A DNA stretch of 64,000 nucleotides from Meghimatium bilineatum (Eukaryota > Mollusca > Gastropoda > Stylommatophora > Philomycidae): positions 26,378,015 through 26,442,014 of the forward strand of contig CM067311.1 in the NCBI GenBank assembly GCA_034231615.1, in the 5' to 3' direction. The stretch's first letter is position 1. Each line of letters begins with the position of its first letter. A model generated the notes under the pieces. That model was not told where the DNA came from and did not search any database. It was given only the letters and a program-made list of their open reading frames with translations. The position numbers and the translations under genes were made by a program. Shown one piece after another: positions 1 through 13,800 of this stretch.

Positions 1-3000
1 TCAACACATTTCATAAATGTATCTAGTTTATCACAAGAAATATAGTTTTTTCATTTTCAAATTTTTCAACATATTTCAAAAATGTATCTAGTTTATCACT
101 AGAAATAAATTATTTTTTATTATTTCAAACTTTTCAACATATTTCATAAATGTATCTACTTTATCACTAGAAATATATTTTTTGATTTTCTTTTCCAAAC
201 TTTTCAACACATCTCATAAATGTATCTACCGGTAGATTATCACTAGAAATATATTTTTTCATTTTCTTCTTCAAACTTTTCAACACTTTCATAAATGTAT
301 ATAGTTTATCACTAGAAATATATTTGTTTAATTTTCTTTTCCAAACTTTTCAACACATTTCATAAATGTATCTACCGGTAGATTATCACTAGAAATATAT
401 CTTTTCATTTTCTTTTTGAAACTTTTCAACACATTTCATAAATGTATCTAGTTTATCATTAGAAATATATTTTTTTGATTTTCAAACTTTTCAACACATT
501 TCATAAATGTATCTAATTTATCATTAGAAAAATATTTCTTTGATTTGGAAACTTTTCAACACATCTCATAAATGTATCTTCCGGTAGTTTATCACTAGAA
601 ATATATATTTTGATTTTCTTTTTCAAACATTTCATCACATTTCATAAATGGATCTATTTTATAATTTTTTTTGGTTTTGATTTTGAAACTTTTCAGGACA
701 TCTCATAAATGTATCTACCGGTAGTTTTCCACTAGAAGTATATTTTTTTATTTTCTTTTTAAAACTTATCAAACCCATTTCATAAATGTTTCTAGTTTAT
801 CATAAGAAATATATTTTTTGTTTTTCTTGTTCAAACTTTTCAACATATTCCATAAATGTATCTAGTTTATCACTAGAAATATATTTTTTGATTTTATTTT
901 TCAATCTTTTCAACACATTTCATAAATGTATCTAGTTTACCATTAAAAATTTTTTTTTTAAAATTTAAAACTTTTCAACACATTTAATAAATGTATCTAG
1001 TTTATCACTAGAAATATATTTTTTAATTTTCTTTCTCAATCTTTTCAACACATTTCATAAATGTATCTAGTTTATCACTAGAAATATATTTTTTAATTTT
1101 CTTTTTCAAACTTTTCAACAAATTTCATAAATGTATCTAGTTTAACATTAGAAATATATTTTTTGATTTTCTTTTTCAAACCTTTCAACATATTTCATAA
1201 ATGTATCTAGTTTATCACTAGAAATATATTTTTTAATTTTCTTTTTCAAACTTTTCAACACATCTCATAAATGTATCTACCGGTAGATTATCACTAGAAA
1301 TATATCTTTTCATTTTCTTTTTCAAACTTTTTAACACATTTCATAAATGTATATAGTTTATCATTAGAAATATATTTTTTTTTCTTGTTCAAATCTTTCT
1401 ACATATTTCATAAATGTATCTAGTTTATCACTAGAAATATATTTTTTGATTTTCTTTTCCACACTTTTCAACACATTTCATAAATGTATCTAGTTTATCA
1501 TTATAAACAATTTTTTTGATTTTCAAACTTTTCAACACATTTCATAAGTGTATATAGTTTATCAATAGAAATTTATTTTTTGATTTTCTTGTTGAAACTT
1601 TTCAACACATTTCATAAATGTATCTAGTTTATCATTAGAAATATATATTTTTTTAAATTTCAAACTTTTCAACACATTTCATAAATGTATCTAGTTTATC
1701 ATTAGAAATATATTTTTTTGATTTTCAAACTTTTCAACACATTTCATAAATGTATCTAGTTTATCATTAGAAATATATTTTTTTGATTTTCAAACTTTTC
1801 AACACATCTCATAAATGTATCTACCGGTAGTTTATCATTAGAAATACATTTTTTTAATTTTCTTTTTCAATATTTTCAACACATCTCATAAATGTATCTA
1901 CCTGTAGATGATCACTAGAAATATATCTTTTTATATTCTTTTCAAACTTTTCAACACATTTCATAAATGTATCTAGTTTATCAACAGAAATATATATTTT
2001 TTATTTTCTTGTTCAAACTTTTCAACATATTTCATAAATGTTATTTGTTTATCACTAGAAATATATTTTTTGATTTTCTTTTCCAAACTTTTCAACACAT
2101 CTCATAAATGTATCTAGTTTATCATTAGAAATATATTTTTTTGATTTTCAAACTTTTCTACACATTTCATAAGTGTATATAGTTTATCAATAGAAATGAA
2201 TTTTTTTATTTTCTTTTTGAAATTTTTCAACACATTTCATAAATGTATCTAGTTTATCATTAGAAATATATATTTTTTAAAATTTCAAACTTTTCAACAC
2301 ATTTCATAAATGTATCTAGTTTATCATTATAAATAAATTTTTTGATTTTCAAACTTTTCAACACATTTCATAAGTGTATATAGTTTATCAATAGAAATTT
2401 ATTTTTTGATTTTCTTGTTGAAACTTTTCAACACATTTCATAAATGTATCTAGTTTATCATTAGAAATATATATTTTTTAAAATTTCAAACTTTTAAACA
2501 CATTTCATAAATGTATCTAGTTTATCATTAGAAATATATTTTTTTGATTTTCAAACTTTTCAACACATTTCATAAATGTATCTAGTTTATCATTAGAAAT
2601 ATATTTTTTTGATTTTCAAACTTTTCAACACATCTCATAAATGTATCTACCGGTAGTTTATCATTAGAAATATATTTTTTTTATTTTCTTTTTCAAACTT
2701 TTCAACACATCTCATAAATGTATCTACTGGTAGAGTATCACTAGAAATAGATTTTTTAATTTTCTTTTTCAATATTTTCAACACATCTCATAAATGTATC
2801 TACCTGTAGATGATCACTAGAAATATATCTTTTTATTTTCTTTTCAAACTTTTCAACACATTTCATAAATGTATCTAGTTTATCAACAGAAATATATTTT
2901 TTTTATTTTCTTGTTCAAACTTTTCAACATATTTCATAAATGTATCTAGTTTATCACTAGAAATATAATTTTTGATTTTCTTTTCAGAACTAGTCAACAC

Positions 3001-3524
3001 ATCTCATAAATGTATCTAGTTTATCATTAGAAATATATTTTTTTGATTTTCAAACTTTTATACACATTTCATAAGTGTATATAGTTTATCAATAGAAATT
3101 AATTTTTTGATTTTCTTTATGAAATTTTTCAACACATTTCATAAATGTATCTAGTTTATCATTAGAAATATATTTTTTTGATTTTCAAACTTTTCAACAC
3201 ATCTCATAAATGTATATAGTTTATCATTAGAAATATATTTTTTTAATTTCTTGTTCAAACTTTTCAACACATCTCATAAATGTATCTAGTTTATCATTAG
3301 AAATATATTTTTTTGATTTTCAAACTTTTCAACACATTTCATAAGTGTATATAGTTTATCAATAGAAGTTATTTTTTTTTTTCGTTTTCAAATTTTTCAA
3401 CACATTTCATAAATGTATCTAGTTTTTATCATTAGAAATATATTTTTTTTTATTTTGAAACTTTTCAACACATTTCATAAATGTATCTAGTTTATCACTA
3501 GAAATATATTTTTTTGATTTTCAA
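1..3524 (+). repeat. Heterogeneous part of satellite A
   Basis: Same monomer family, but with more private substitutions and length changes than further right. Examples are the monomer near 650-720 with ataattttttttgg and caggacatctc, and the one near 760-790 with aaacttatcaaacccattt. Some short-range repeats are visible: monomer strings around 1530-1990 recur around 2340-2870. No gene or other element is seen. Confidence 0.75.
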
Positions 3525-5696
3525 ACTTTTCAACACATCTCATAAATGTATATAGTTTATCATTAGAAATATATTTTTTTAATTTCTTGTTCAAACTTTT
3601 CAACACATCTCATAAATGTATCTAGTTTATCATTAGAAATATATTTTTTTGATTTTCAAACTTTTCAACACATTTCATAAGTGTATATAGTTTATCAATA
3701 GAAGTTATTTTTTTTTTTCGTTTTCAAATTTTTCAACATATTTCATAAATGTATCTAGTTTTTATCATTAGAAATATATTTTTTTTGATTTTGAAACTTT
3801 TCAACACATTTCATAAATGTATCTAGTTTATCACTAGAAATATATTTTATTTATTTTCAAACTTTTCAACATATCTCATAAATGTATCTTCCGGTAGTTT
3901 ATCATTAGAAATATATTTTTTTATTTACTTTTTCAATCTTTTCAACACATCTCATAAATGTATAAAGTTTATCATTAAAAATATTTTTTATTTATTTTCT
4001 TTTCCAAACTTTTCAACACATTTCATAAATGTATCTACCAGTAGATTATAACTAGATATACATCTTTTCATTTTCTTTTTCAAACTTTTCAACACATTTC
4101 ATAAATGTATCTACCAGTAGATTATAACTAGAAATACACCTTTTCATTTTCTTTTTCAAACTTTTCAACACATTTCATAAATGTATAAAGTTTATCATTA
4201 AAAATATTTTTTATGTATTTTCTTTTACAAACTTTTCAACACATTTCATAGATGTATCTAGTTTATCAACAGAAATATATTTTTTTTATTTTCTTGTTCA
4301 AACTTTTCAACACATTTCATAAATGTATCTAGTTTTTATCATTAGAAATATATTTTTTGATTATGAAACTTTTCAACATATCTCATAAATGTATCTTCCG
4401 GTAGTTTATCATTAGAAATATATTTTTTTATTTTCTTTTTCAATAATTTCAACACATCTCATAAATGTATCTACCGGTAGATTATAACTAGAAATATATC
4501 TTTTCATTTTCTTTTTCAAACTTTTCAACACATTTCATAAATGTATATAGTTTATCATTAAAAATATTTTTTATTTATTTTCTTGTTCAAACTTTTCAAC
4601 ATATTTCATAAATGTATCTAGTTTATCACTAGAAATATATTTTTTGATTTTCTTTTCAGAACTTTTCAACACATCTCATAAATGTATCTAGTTTATCATT
4701 AGAAATATATTTTTTTGATTTTGAAACTTTTCAACACATTTCATAAATGTATCTAGTTTATCACTAGAAATATATTTTTTTGATTTTCAAACTTTTCAAC
4801 ATATTTCATAAATGTATCTTCCGGTAGTTTATCATAAGAAATATATTTTTTGATCTTCTTTTCCAAACTTTTCAACACATCTCATAAATGTATCTAGTTT
4901 ATCAATAGAAGTTATTTTTTTGATTTTCAAACTTTTCAACACATTTCATAAGTGTATCTAGTTTATCAATAGAAGTTATTTTTTTGATTTTCAAACTTTT
5001 CAACACATTTCATAAGTGTATATAGTTTATCAATAGAAGTTATTTTTTTTATTTTCTTTTTGAAATTTTTCAACACATTTCATAAATGTATCTAGTTTTT
5101 ATCATTAGAAATATATTTTTTTGATTATTAAACTTTTCAACACATTTCATAAATGTATCTAGTTTATCACTAGAAATATATTTTTTTGATTTTCAAACTT
5201 TTCAACACATTTCATAAATGTATCTAGTTTATCACTAGAAATATATTTTTTTGATTTTCAAACTTTTCAACATATCTCATAAATGTATCTTCCGGTAGTT
5301 TATCATTAGAAATATATTTTTTTATTTTCTTTTTCAATCTTTTCAACACATCTCATAAATGTATAAAGTTTATCATTAAAAATATTTTTTATTTATTTTC
5401 TTTTCCAAACTTTTCAACACATTTCATAAATGTATCTACCAGTAGATTATCACTAGAAATATATCTTTTCATTTTCTTTTTCAAACTTTTCAACACATTT
5501 CATAAATGTATATAGGTAATCACTAGAAATATATGTTTTGATTTACTTTTTCAAACTTTTCAACACATCTCATAAATGTATCTAGTTTATTATAAAAAAA
5601 TTATTTTTTTTGATTTTCAAACTGTTCATCACATGTCATAAATGTATCTACCAGTAGAGTATCACTAGAGATATATTTTTTGATTTTCTTGTTCAA
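3525..5696 (+). repeat. Satellite A 2,172-bp segmental repeat, copy 1
   Basis: This block reappears immediately downstream at an offset of 2,172 bp. Rare variants line up at that offset: the run ttttttttttcg (about 3709 and 5881), ctagatatacatc (about 4053 and 6225), cagaaatatat (about 4269 and 6441) and aaactgttcatcac (about 5619 and 7791). I saw no difference in the lines compared by eye. It holds about 30 monomers and no gene. Confidence 0.85.
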
Positions 5697-7868
5697 ACTT
5701 TTCAACACATCTCATAAATGTATATAGTTTATCATTAGAAATATATTTTTTTAATTTCTTGTTCAAACTTTTCAACACATCTCATAAATGTATCTAGTTT
5801 ATCATTAGAAATATATTTTTTTGATTTTCAAACTTTTCAACACATTTCATAAGTGTATATAGTTTATCAATAGAAGTTATTTTTTTTTTTCGTTTTCAAA
5901 TTTTTCAACATATTTCATAAATGTATCTAGTTTTTATCATTAGAAATATATTTTTTTTGATTTTGAAACTTTTCAACACATTTCATAAATGTATCTAGTT
6001 TATCACTAGAAATATATTTTATTTATTTTCAAACTTTTCAACATATCTCATAAATGTATCTTCCGGTAGTTTATCATTAGAAATATATTTTTTTATTTAC
6101 TTTTTCAATCTTTTCAACACATCTCATAAATGTATAAAGTTTATCATTAAAAATATTTTTTATTTATTTTCTTTTCCAAACTTTTCAACACATTTCATAA
6201 ATGTATCTACCAGTAGATTATAACTAGATATACATCTTTTCATTTTCTTTTTCAAACTTTTCAACACATTTCATAAATGTATCTACCAGTAGATTATAAC
6301 TAGAAATACACCTTTTCATTTTCTTTTTCAAACTTTTCAACACATTTCATAAATGTATAAAGTTTATCATTAAAAATATTTTTTATGTATTTTCTTTTAC
6401 AAACTTTTCAACACATTTCATAGATGTATCTAGTTTATCAACAGAAATATATTTTTTTTATTTTCTTGTTCAAACTTTTCAACACATTTCATAAATGTAT
6501 CTAGTTTTTATCATTAGAAATATATTTTTTGATTATGAAACTTTTCAACATATCTCATAAATGTATCTTCCGGTAGTTTATCATTAGAAATATATTTTTT
6601 TATTTTCTTTTTCAATAATTTCAACACATCTCATAAATGTATCTACCGGTAGATTATAACTAGAAATATATCTTTTCATTTTCTTTTTCAAACTTTTCAA
6701 CACATTTCATAAATGTATATAGTTTATCATTAAAAATATTTTTTATTTATTTTCTTGTTCAAACTTTTCAACATATTTCATAAATGTATCTAGTTTATCA
6801 CTAGAAATATATTTTTTGATTTTCTTTTCAGAACTTTTCAACACATCTCATAAATGTATCTAGTTTATCATTAGAAATATATTTTTTTGATTTTGAAACT
6901 TTTCAACACATTTCATAAATGTATCTAGTTTATCACTAGAAATATATTTTTTTGATTTTCAAACTTTTCAACATATTTCATAAATGTATCTTCCGGTAGT
7001 TTATCATAAGAAATATATTTTTTGATCTTCTTTTCCAAACTTTTCAACACATCTCATAAATGTATCTAGTTTATCAATAGAAGTTATTTTTTTGATTTTC
7101 AAACTTTTCAACACATTTCATAAGTGTATCTAGTTTATCAATAGAAGTTATTTTTTTGATTTTCAAACTTTTCAACACATTTCATAAGTGTATATAGTTT
7201 ATCAATAGAAGTTATTTTTTTTATTTTCTTTTTGAAATTTTTCAACACATTTCATAAATGTATCTAGTTTTTATCATTAGAAATATATTTTTTTGATTAT
7301 TAAACTTTTCAACACATTTCATAAATGTATCTAGTTTATCACTAGAAATATATTTTTTTGATTTTCAAACTTTTCAACACATTTCATAAATGTATCTAGT
7401 TTATCACTAGAAATATATTTTTTTGATTTTCAAACTTTTCAACATATCTCATAAATGTATCTTCCGGTAGTTTATCATTAGAAATATATTTTTTTATTTT
7501 CTTTTTCAATCTTTTCAACACATCTCATAAATGTATAAAGTTTATCATTAAAAATATTTTTTATTTATTTTCTTTTCCAAACTTTTCAACACATTTCATA
7601 AATGTATCTACCAGTAGATTATCACTAGAAATATATCTTTTCATTTTCTTTTTCAAACTTTTCAACACATTTCATAAATGTATATAGGTAATCACTAGAA
7701 ATATATGTTTTGATTTACTTTTTCAAACTTTTCAACACATCTCATAAATGTATCTAGTTTATTATAAAAAAATTATTTTTTTTGATTTTCAAACTGTTCA
7801 TCACATGTCATAAATGTATCTACCAGTAGAGTATCACTAGAGATATATTTTTTGATTTTCTTGTTCAA
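5697..7868 (+). repeat. Satellite A 2,172-bp segmental repeat, copy 2
   Basis: Direct tandem copy of the preceding block. Similarity stops just after 7870, where the next monomer reads ctagcttatcattaaaat instead of atagtttatcattag. The near-identity points to a recent unequal exchange or to a duplication introduced in assembly; sequence alone cannot separate these. Confidence 0.85.
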
Positions 7869-10800
7869 ACTTTTCAACACATCTCATAAATGTATCTAGC
7901 TTATCATTAAAATAATTTTTTTTATTTTCAAACTGTTCAACACATCTCATAAATGTATCTACCAGTAGAGTATCACTAGAAATATATTTTTTGATTTTCT
8001 TTTTCAAACGTTTCAACAAATTTCATAAATGTATCTACCAGTAGTTTATTATTAGAAATATTTTTTATTAATTTTCTTTTTCAAACTTTTCAACACATCT
8101 CATAAATGTATCTACCTGTAGATGATCACTAGAAATATATCTTTTCATTTTCTTGTTCAAACTTTTCAACACATCTCATAAATGTATATAGTTTATCATT
8201 AGAAATATATTTTTTTTATTTTCTTGTTCAAACTTTTCAACATATTTCATAAATGTATCAAGTTTATCACTAGAAATATATTTTTTTATTTTCTTTTCCA
8301 AACTTTTCAACACATCTCATAAATGTATATACCGGTAGTTTATCATTAGAAATATATTTTTTTATTTTCTTTTTCAAACTTTTCAACAAATCTCATAAGT
8401 GTATATAGTTTATCAATAGAAATTAATTTTTTGATTTTCTTTTTGAAATTTGTCAACACATTTCATAAATGTATCTAGTTTATCATTAGAAATATATTTT
8501 TTGGATTTTCAAACTTTTCAACACATCTCATAAATGTATCTACCTGTAGATGATCACTAGAAATATATCTTTTCATTTTCTTTTTCAAACTTTTCAACAC
8601 ATTTCATAAATGTATCTACCGGTAGTTTATCATTAGAAATATATTGTTTTTATTTTCTTTTTCAAACTTTTCAACAAATCTCATAAATGTATCTACAGGT
8701 AGTTTATCATTAGAAATATATTTTTTTATTTTCTTTTTCAAACTTTTCAACACATCTCATAAATGTATATAGTTTATCATTAGAAATATATTTTTTTTAT
8801 TTTCTTGTTAAAAAATTACAACATATTTCATAAATGTATCTAGTTTATCAATAGAAGTTATTTTTTTTATTTTCAAAGTTTTCAACACATTTCATAAATG
8901 TATCTAGTTTATCAATAGAAATATATTTTTTTGATTTTGAAACTTTTCAACACATTTCATAAATGTATCTAGTTTATCACTAGAAATATATTTTTTTGAT
9001 TTTCAAACTTTTCAACATATCTCATAAATGTATCTTCCGGTAGTTTATCATTAGAAATATATTTTTTTATTTTCTTTTTCAATCTTTTCAACACATCTCA
9101 TAAATGTATAAAGTTTATCATTAAAAATATTTTTTATTTATTTTCTTTTCCAAACTTTTCAACACATTTCATAAATGTATCTACCAGTAGATTATAACTA
9201 GATATACATCTTTTCATTTTCTTTTTCAAACTTTTCAACACATTTCATAAATGTATCTAGTTTATCATTAGAAATATATTTTTTTATTTTCTTTTTCAAA
9301 CTTTTCAACACATCTCATAAATGTATATAATTTATCATTAGAAATATATTTTTTTTTCTTGTTCAAACTTTTCCACACATTTCATAAATGTATCTAGTTT
9401 ATCACTAGAAATATATTTTTTTATTTTCTTTTTCAAACTTTTCAACACATTTCATAAATGTATTTAGTTTATCATTATAAATAATTTTTTTTGATTTTCA
9501 AACTTTTCAACACATTTCATAAGTGTATATAGTTTATCAAAATAAATTAATTTTTTGATTTTCTTTTTGAAATTTTTCAACACATTTCATAAATGTATCT
9601 AGTTTTTATCATTAGAAATATATTTTTTTGATTTTGAAACTTTTCAACACATCTCATAAATGTATCTACTGGTAGTTTATCATTAGAAATAAATATTTTT
9701 ATTTTCTTTTTCAATCTTTTCAACACATCTCATAAATGTATCTACCGGTACATTATCACTAGAAATATATCTTTTCATTTTCTTTTTCAGACTTTTCAAC
9801 ACATTTCATAAATGTATATAGGTAATCACTAGAAATATATGTTTTGATTTACTTTTTCAAACTTTTCAACACATCTCATAAATGTATCTAGTTTATTATA
9901 AAAAAATTATTTTTTTTGATTTTCAAACTGTTCATCACATGTCATAAATGTATCTACCAGTAGAGTATCACTAGAAATATATTTTTTGATTTTCATGTTC
10001 AAACTTTTCAACACATCTCATAAATGTATCTAGCTTATAATTAAAATAAACATTTTTTATTTTCAAACTGTTCAACACATCTCATAAATGTATCTACCAG
10101 TAGAGTATCACTAGAAATATATTTTTTGATTTTCTTTTTCAAACGTTTCAACAAATTTCATAAATGTATCTACCAGTAGTTTATTATTAGAAATATTTTT
10201 TATTAATTTTCTTTTTCAAACTTTTCAACACATCTCATAAATGTATCTACCTGTAGATGATCACTAGAAATATATCTTTTCATTTTCTTTTTCAAACTTT
10301 TCAACACATCTCATAAATGTATATAGTTTATCATTAGAAATATTTTTTTTTTATTTTCTTGTTCAAACTTTTCAACATATTTCATAAATGTATCAAGTTT
10401 ATCACTAGAAATATATTTTTTTATTTTCTTTTCCAAACTTTTCAACACATCTCATAAATGTATCTAGTTTATCATTAGAAATATATTTTTTTAATATTCA
10501 AACTTTTCAACACATCTCATAAATGTATCTACCGGTAGTTTATCATTAGAAATATTTTTTTAATTTTTTTTTTCAAACTTTTCAACACATCTCATAAATG
10601 TATATAGTTTATCATTAGAAATATATTTTTTTTATTTTCATGTTCAAACTTTTCAACATATTTCATAAATGTATCAAGTTTATCACTAGAAATATATTTT
10701 TTCTTTTCTTTTTCAAACTTTTCAACACATCTCATAAATGTATATACCGGTAGTTTATCAATAGAAATATATTTTTTAAATTTCTTTTTCAAACTTTTCA

Positions 10801-13800
10801 ACTAATCTCATAAGTGTATATAGTTTATCAATAGAAATTAATTTTTTGATTTTCTTTTTGAAATTTGTCAACACATTTCATAAATGTATCTAGTTTATCA
10901 TTAGAAATATATTTTTTGGATTTTCAAACTTTTCAACACATCTCATAAATGTATCTACCGATAGTTTATCATTAGAAATATATTTTTTTATTTTCTTTTT
11001 CAAACTTTTCAACACATCTCATAAATGTATCTACCGGTAGTTTATCATTAGAAAACTATTTTTTTATTTTCTTTTTCAAACTTTTCAACACATCTCATAA
11101 ATGTATCTACCGGTAGATTATAACTAGAAATATATCTTTTCATTTTCTTTTTCAAACTTTTCAACACATTTCATAAATGTATATATTTTATCATTAAAAA
11201 TATTTTTTATTTATTTTCTTTTCCAAACTTTTCAACACATTTCATAAATGTATCTACTGGTAGATTATAACTAGAAATATATCTTTTCATTTTCTTTTTC
11301 AAACTTTTCAACACATCTCATAAATGTATCTAGTTTATCATTAGAAATATATTTTTTTAATTTTCAAACTTTTCAACACATCTCATAAATGTATCTACCT
11401 GTAGATGATCACTAGAAATATATCTTTTCATTTTCTTTTTCAAACTTTTCAACACATCTCATAAATGTATATAGTTTATCATTAGAAATATTTTTTTTTT
11501 ATTTTCTTGTTCAAACTTTTCAACATATTTCATAAATGTATCAAGTTTATCACTAGAAATATATTTTTTTATTTTCTTTTCCAAACTTTTCAACACATCT
11601 CATAAATGTATATACCGGTAGTTTATCATTAGAAATATATTTTTTTATTTTCTTTTTCAAACTTTTCAACAAATCTCATAAGTGTATATAGTTTATCAAT
11701 AGAAATTAATTTTTTGATTTTCTTTTTGAAATTTGTCAACACATTTCATAAATGTATCTAGTTTATCATTAGAAATATATTTTTTGGATTTTCAAACTTT
11801 TCAACACATCTCATAAATGTATCTACCTGTAGATGATCACTAGAAATATATCTTTTCATTTTCTTTTTCAAACTTTTCAACACATTTCATAAATGTATCT
11901 ACCGGTAGTTTATCATTAGAAATATATTTTTTTATTTTCTTTTTCAAACTTTTCAACAAATCTCATAAATGTATCTACAGGTAGTTTATCATTAGAAATA
12001 TATTTTTTTATTTTCTTTTTCAAACTTTTCAACACATCTCACAAATGTATATAGTTTATCATTAGAAATATATTTTTTTTATTTTCTTGTTCAAACTTTT
12101 CAACATATTTCATAAATGTATCTAGTTTATCAATAGAAGTTATTTTTTTTATTTTCAAAGTTTTCAACACATTTCATAAATGTATCTAGTTTTTATCATT
12201 AGAAATATATTTTTTTGAATTTGTAACTTTTCAACACATTTCATAAATGCATCTAGTTTATCACTAGAAATATATTTTTTTGATTTTCAAACTTTTCAAC
12301 ATATCTCATAAATGTATCTTCCGGTAGTTTATCATTAGAAATATATTTTTTTATTTTCTTTTTCAATCTTTTCAACACATCTCATAAATGTATCTACCGG
12401 TAGATTATAACTAGAAATATATCTTTTCATTTTCTTTTTCAAACTTTTCAACAAATCTCATAAATGTATATACCGGTAGTTTATCATTAGAAATATAGTT
12501 TTTTATTTTCTTTTTCAAACTTTTCAACAAATCTCATAAGTGTATATAGTTTATCAATAGAAATTAATTTTTTTATTTTCTTTTTGAAATTTGTCAACAC
12601 ATTTCATAAATGTATCTAGTTTATCATTATAAATATATTTTTTGGATTTTCAAACTTTTCAACACATCTCATAAATGTATCTACCTGTAGATGATCACTA
12701 GAAATATATCTTTTCATTTTCTTTTTCAAACTTTTCATCACATTTCATAAATGTATATAGTTTATCATTAGAAATATATTTTTTTTATTTTCTTGTTCAA
12801 ACTTTTCAACATATTTCATAAATGTATCTAGTTTATCAATAGAAGTTTTTTTTTTGAATTTCAAAGGTTTCAACACATTTCATAAATGTATCTAGTTTAT
12901 CACTAGAAATATATTTTTTGATTTTCTTTTCCAAACTTTTCAACACATCTCATAAATGTATCTAGTTTATCAATAGAAGTAATTTTTTTTATTTTCAAAC
13001 TTTTCAACACATTTCATAAATGTATATAGTTTATTAATAGAAGTTATTTTTTTGATTTTCTTTTTGAAATTTTCAACACATTTCATAAATGTTTCTAGTT
13101 TTTATCATTAGAAATATATTTTTTTTATTTTGAAACTTTTCAACACATTTCATAAATGTATCTAGTTTATCACTAGAAATATATTTTTTTGATTTTCAAA
13201 CTTTTCAACATATCTCATAAATGTATCTTCCGGTAGTTTATCATTAGAAATATATTTTTTTATTTTCTTTTTCAATCTTTTCAACACATCTCATAAATGT
13301 ATCTACCGGTAGATTATAACTAGAAATATATCTTTTCATTTTCTTTTTCAAACTTTTCATAAATGTATATAGTTTATCATTAGAAATATATTGTTTTTAT
13401 TTTCTTTTTCAAACTTTTCAACACATCTCATAAATGTATCTACCTGTAGATGATCACTAGAAATATCTCTTTTCATTTTCTTTTTCAAACTTTTCAACAC
13501 ATTTCATAAATGTATCTACAAGTATTTTATCATTAGAAATATATTTTTTAATTTTCTTTTTCAAACTTTTCAACACATCTCATAAATGTATATAGTTTAT
13601 CATTAGAAATATATTTTTTTTATTTTCTTGTTCAAACTTTTCAACACATTTCATAAGTGTATATAGTTTATTAATAGAAGTTATTTTTTTTATTTTATTT
13701 TTGAAATTTTTCAACACATTTCATAAATGTTTCTAGTTTTTATCATTAGAAATATATTTTTTTTATTTTGAAACTTTTCAACACATTTCATAAATGTATC

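Noticed and set aside
7837..8019. 60-codon open frame on the minus strand, with similar ones at 10592-10801 and 14100-14303
   Set aside because: These read straight through satellite A monomers. The peptides are repeats of the monomer translation (TFMRCVEKFE-type) and exist only where monomer lengths happen to keep frame.
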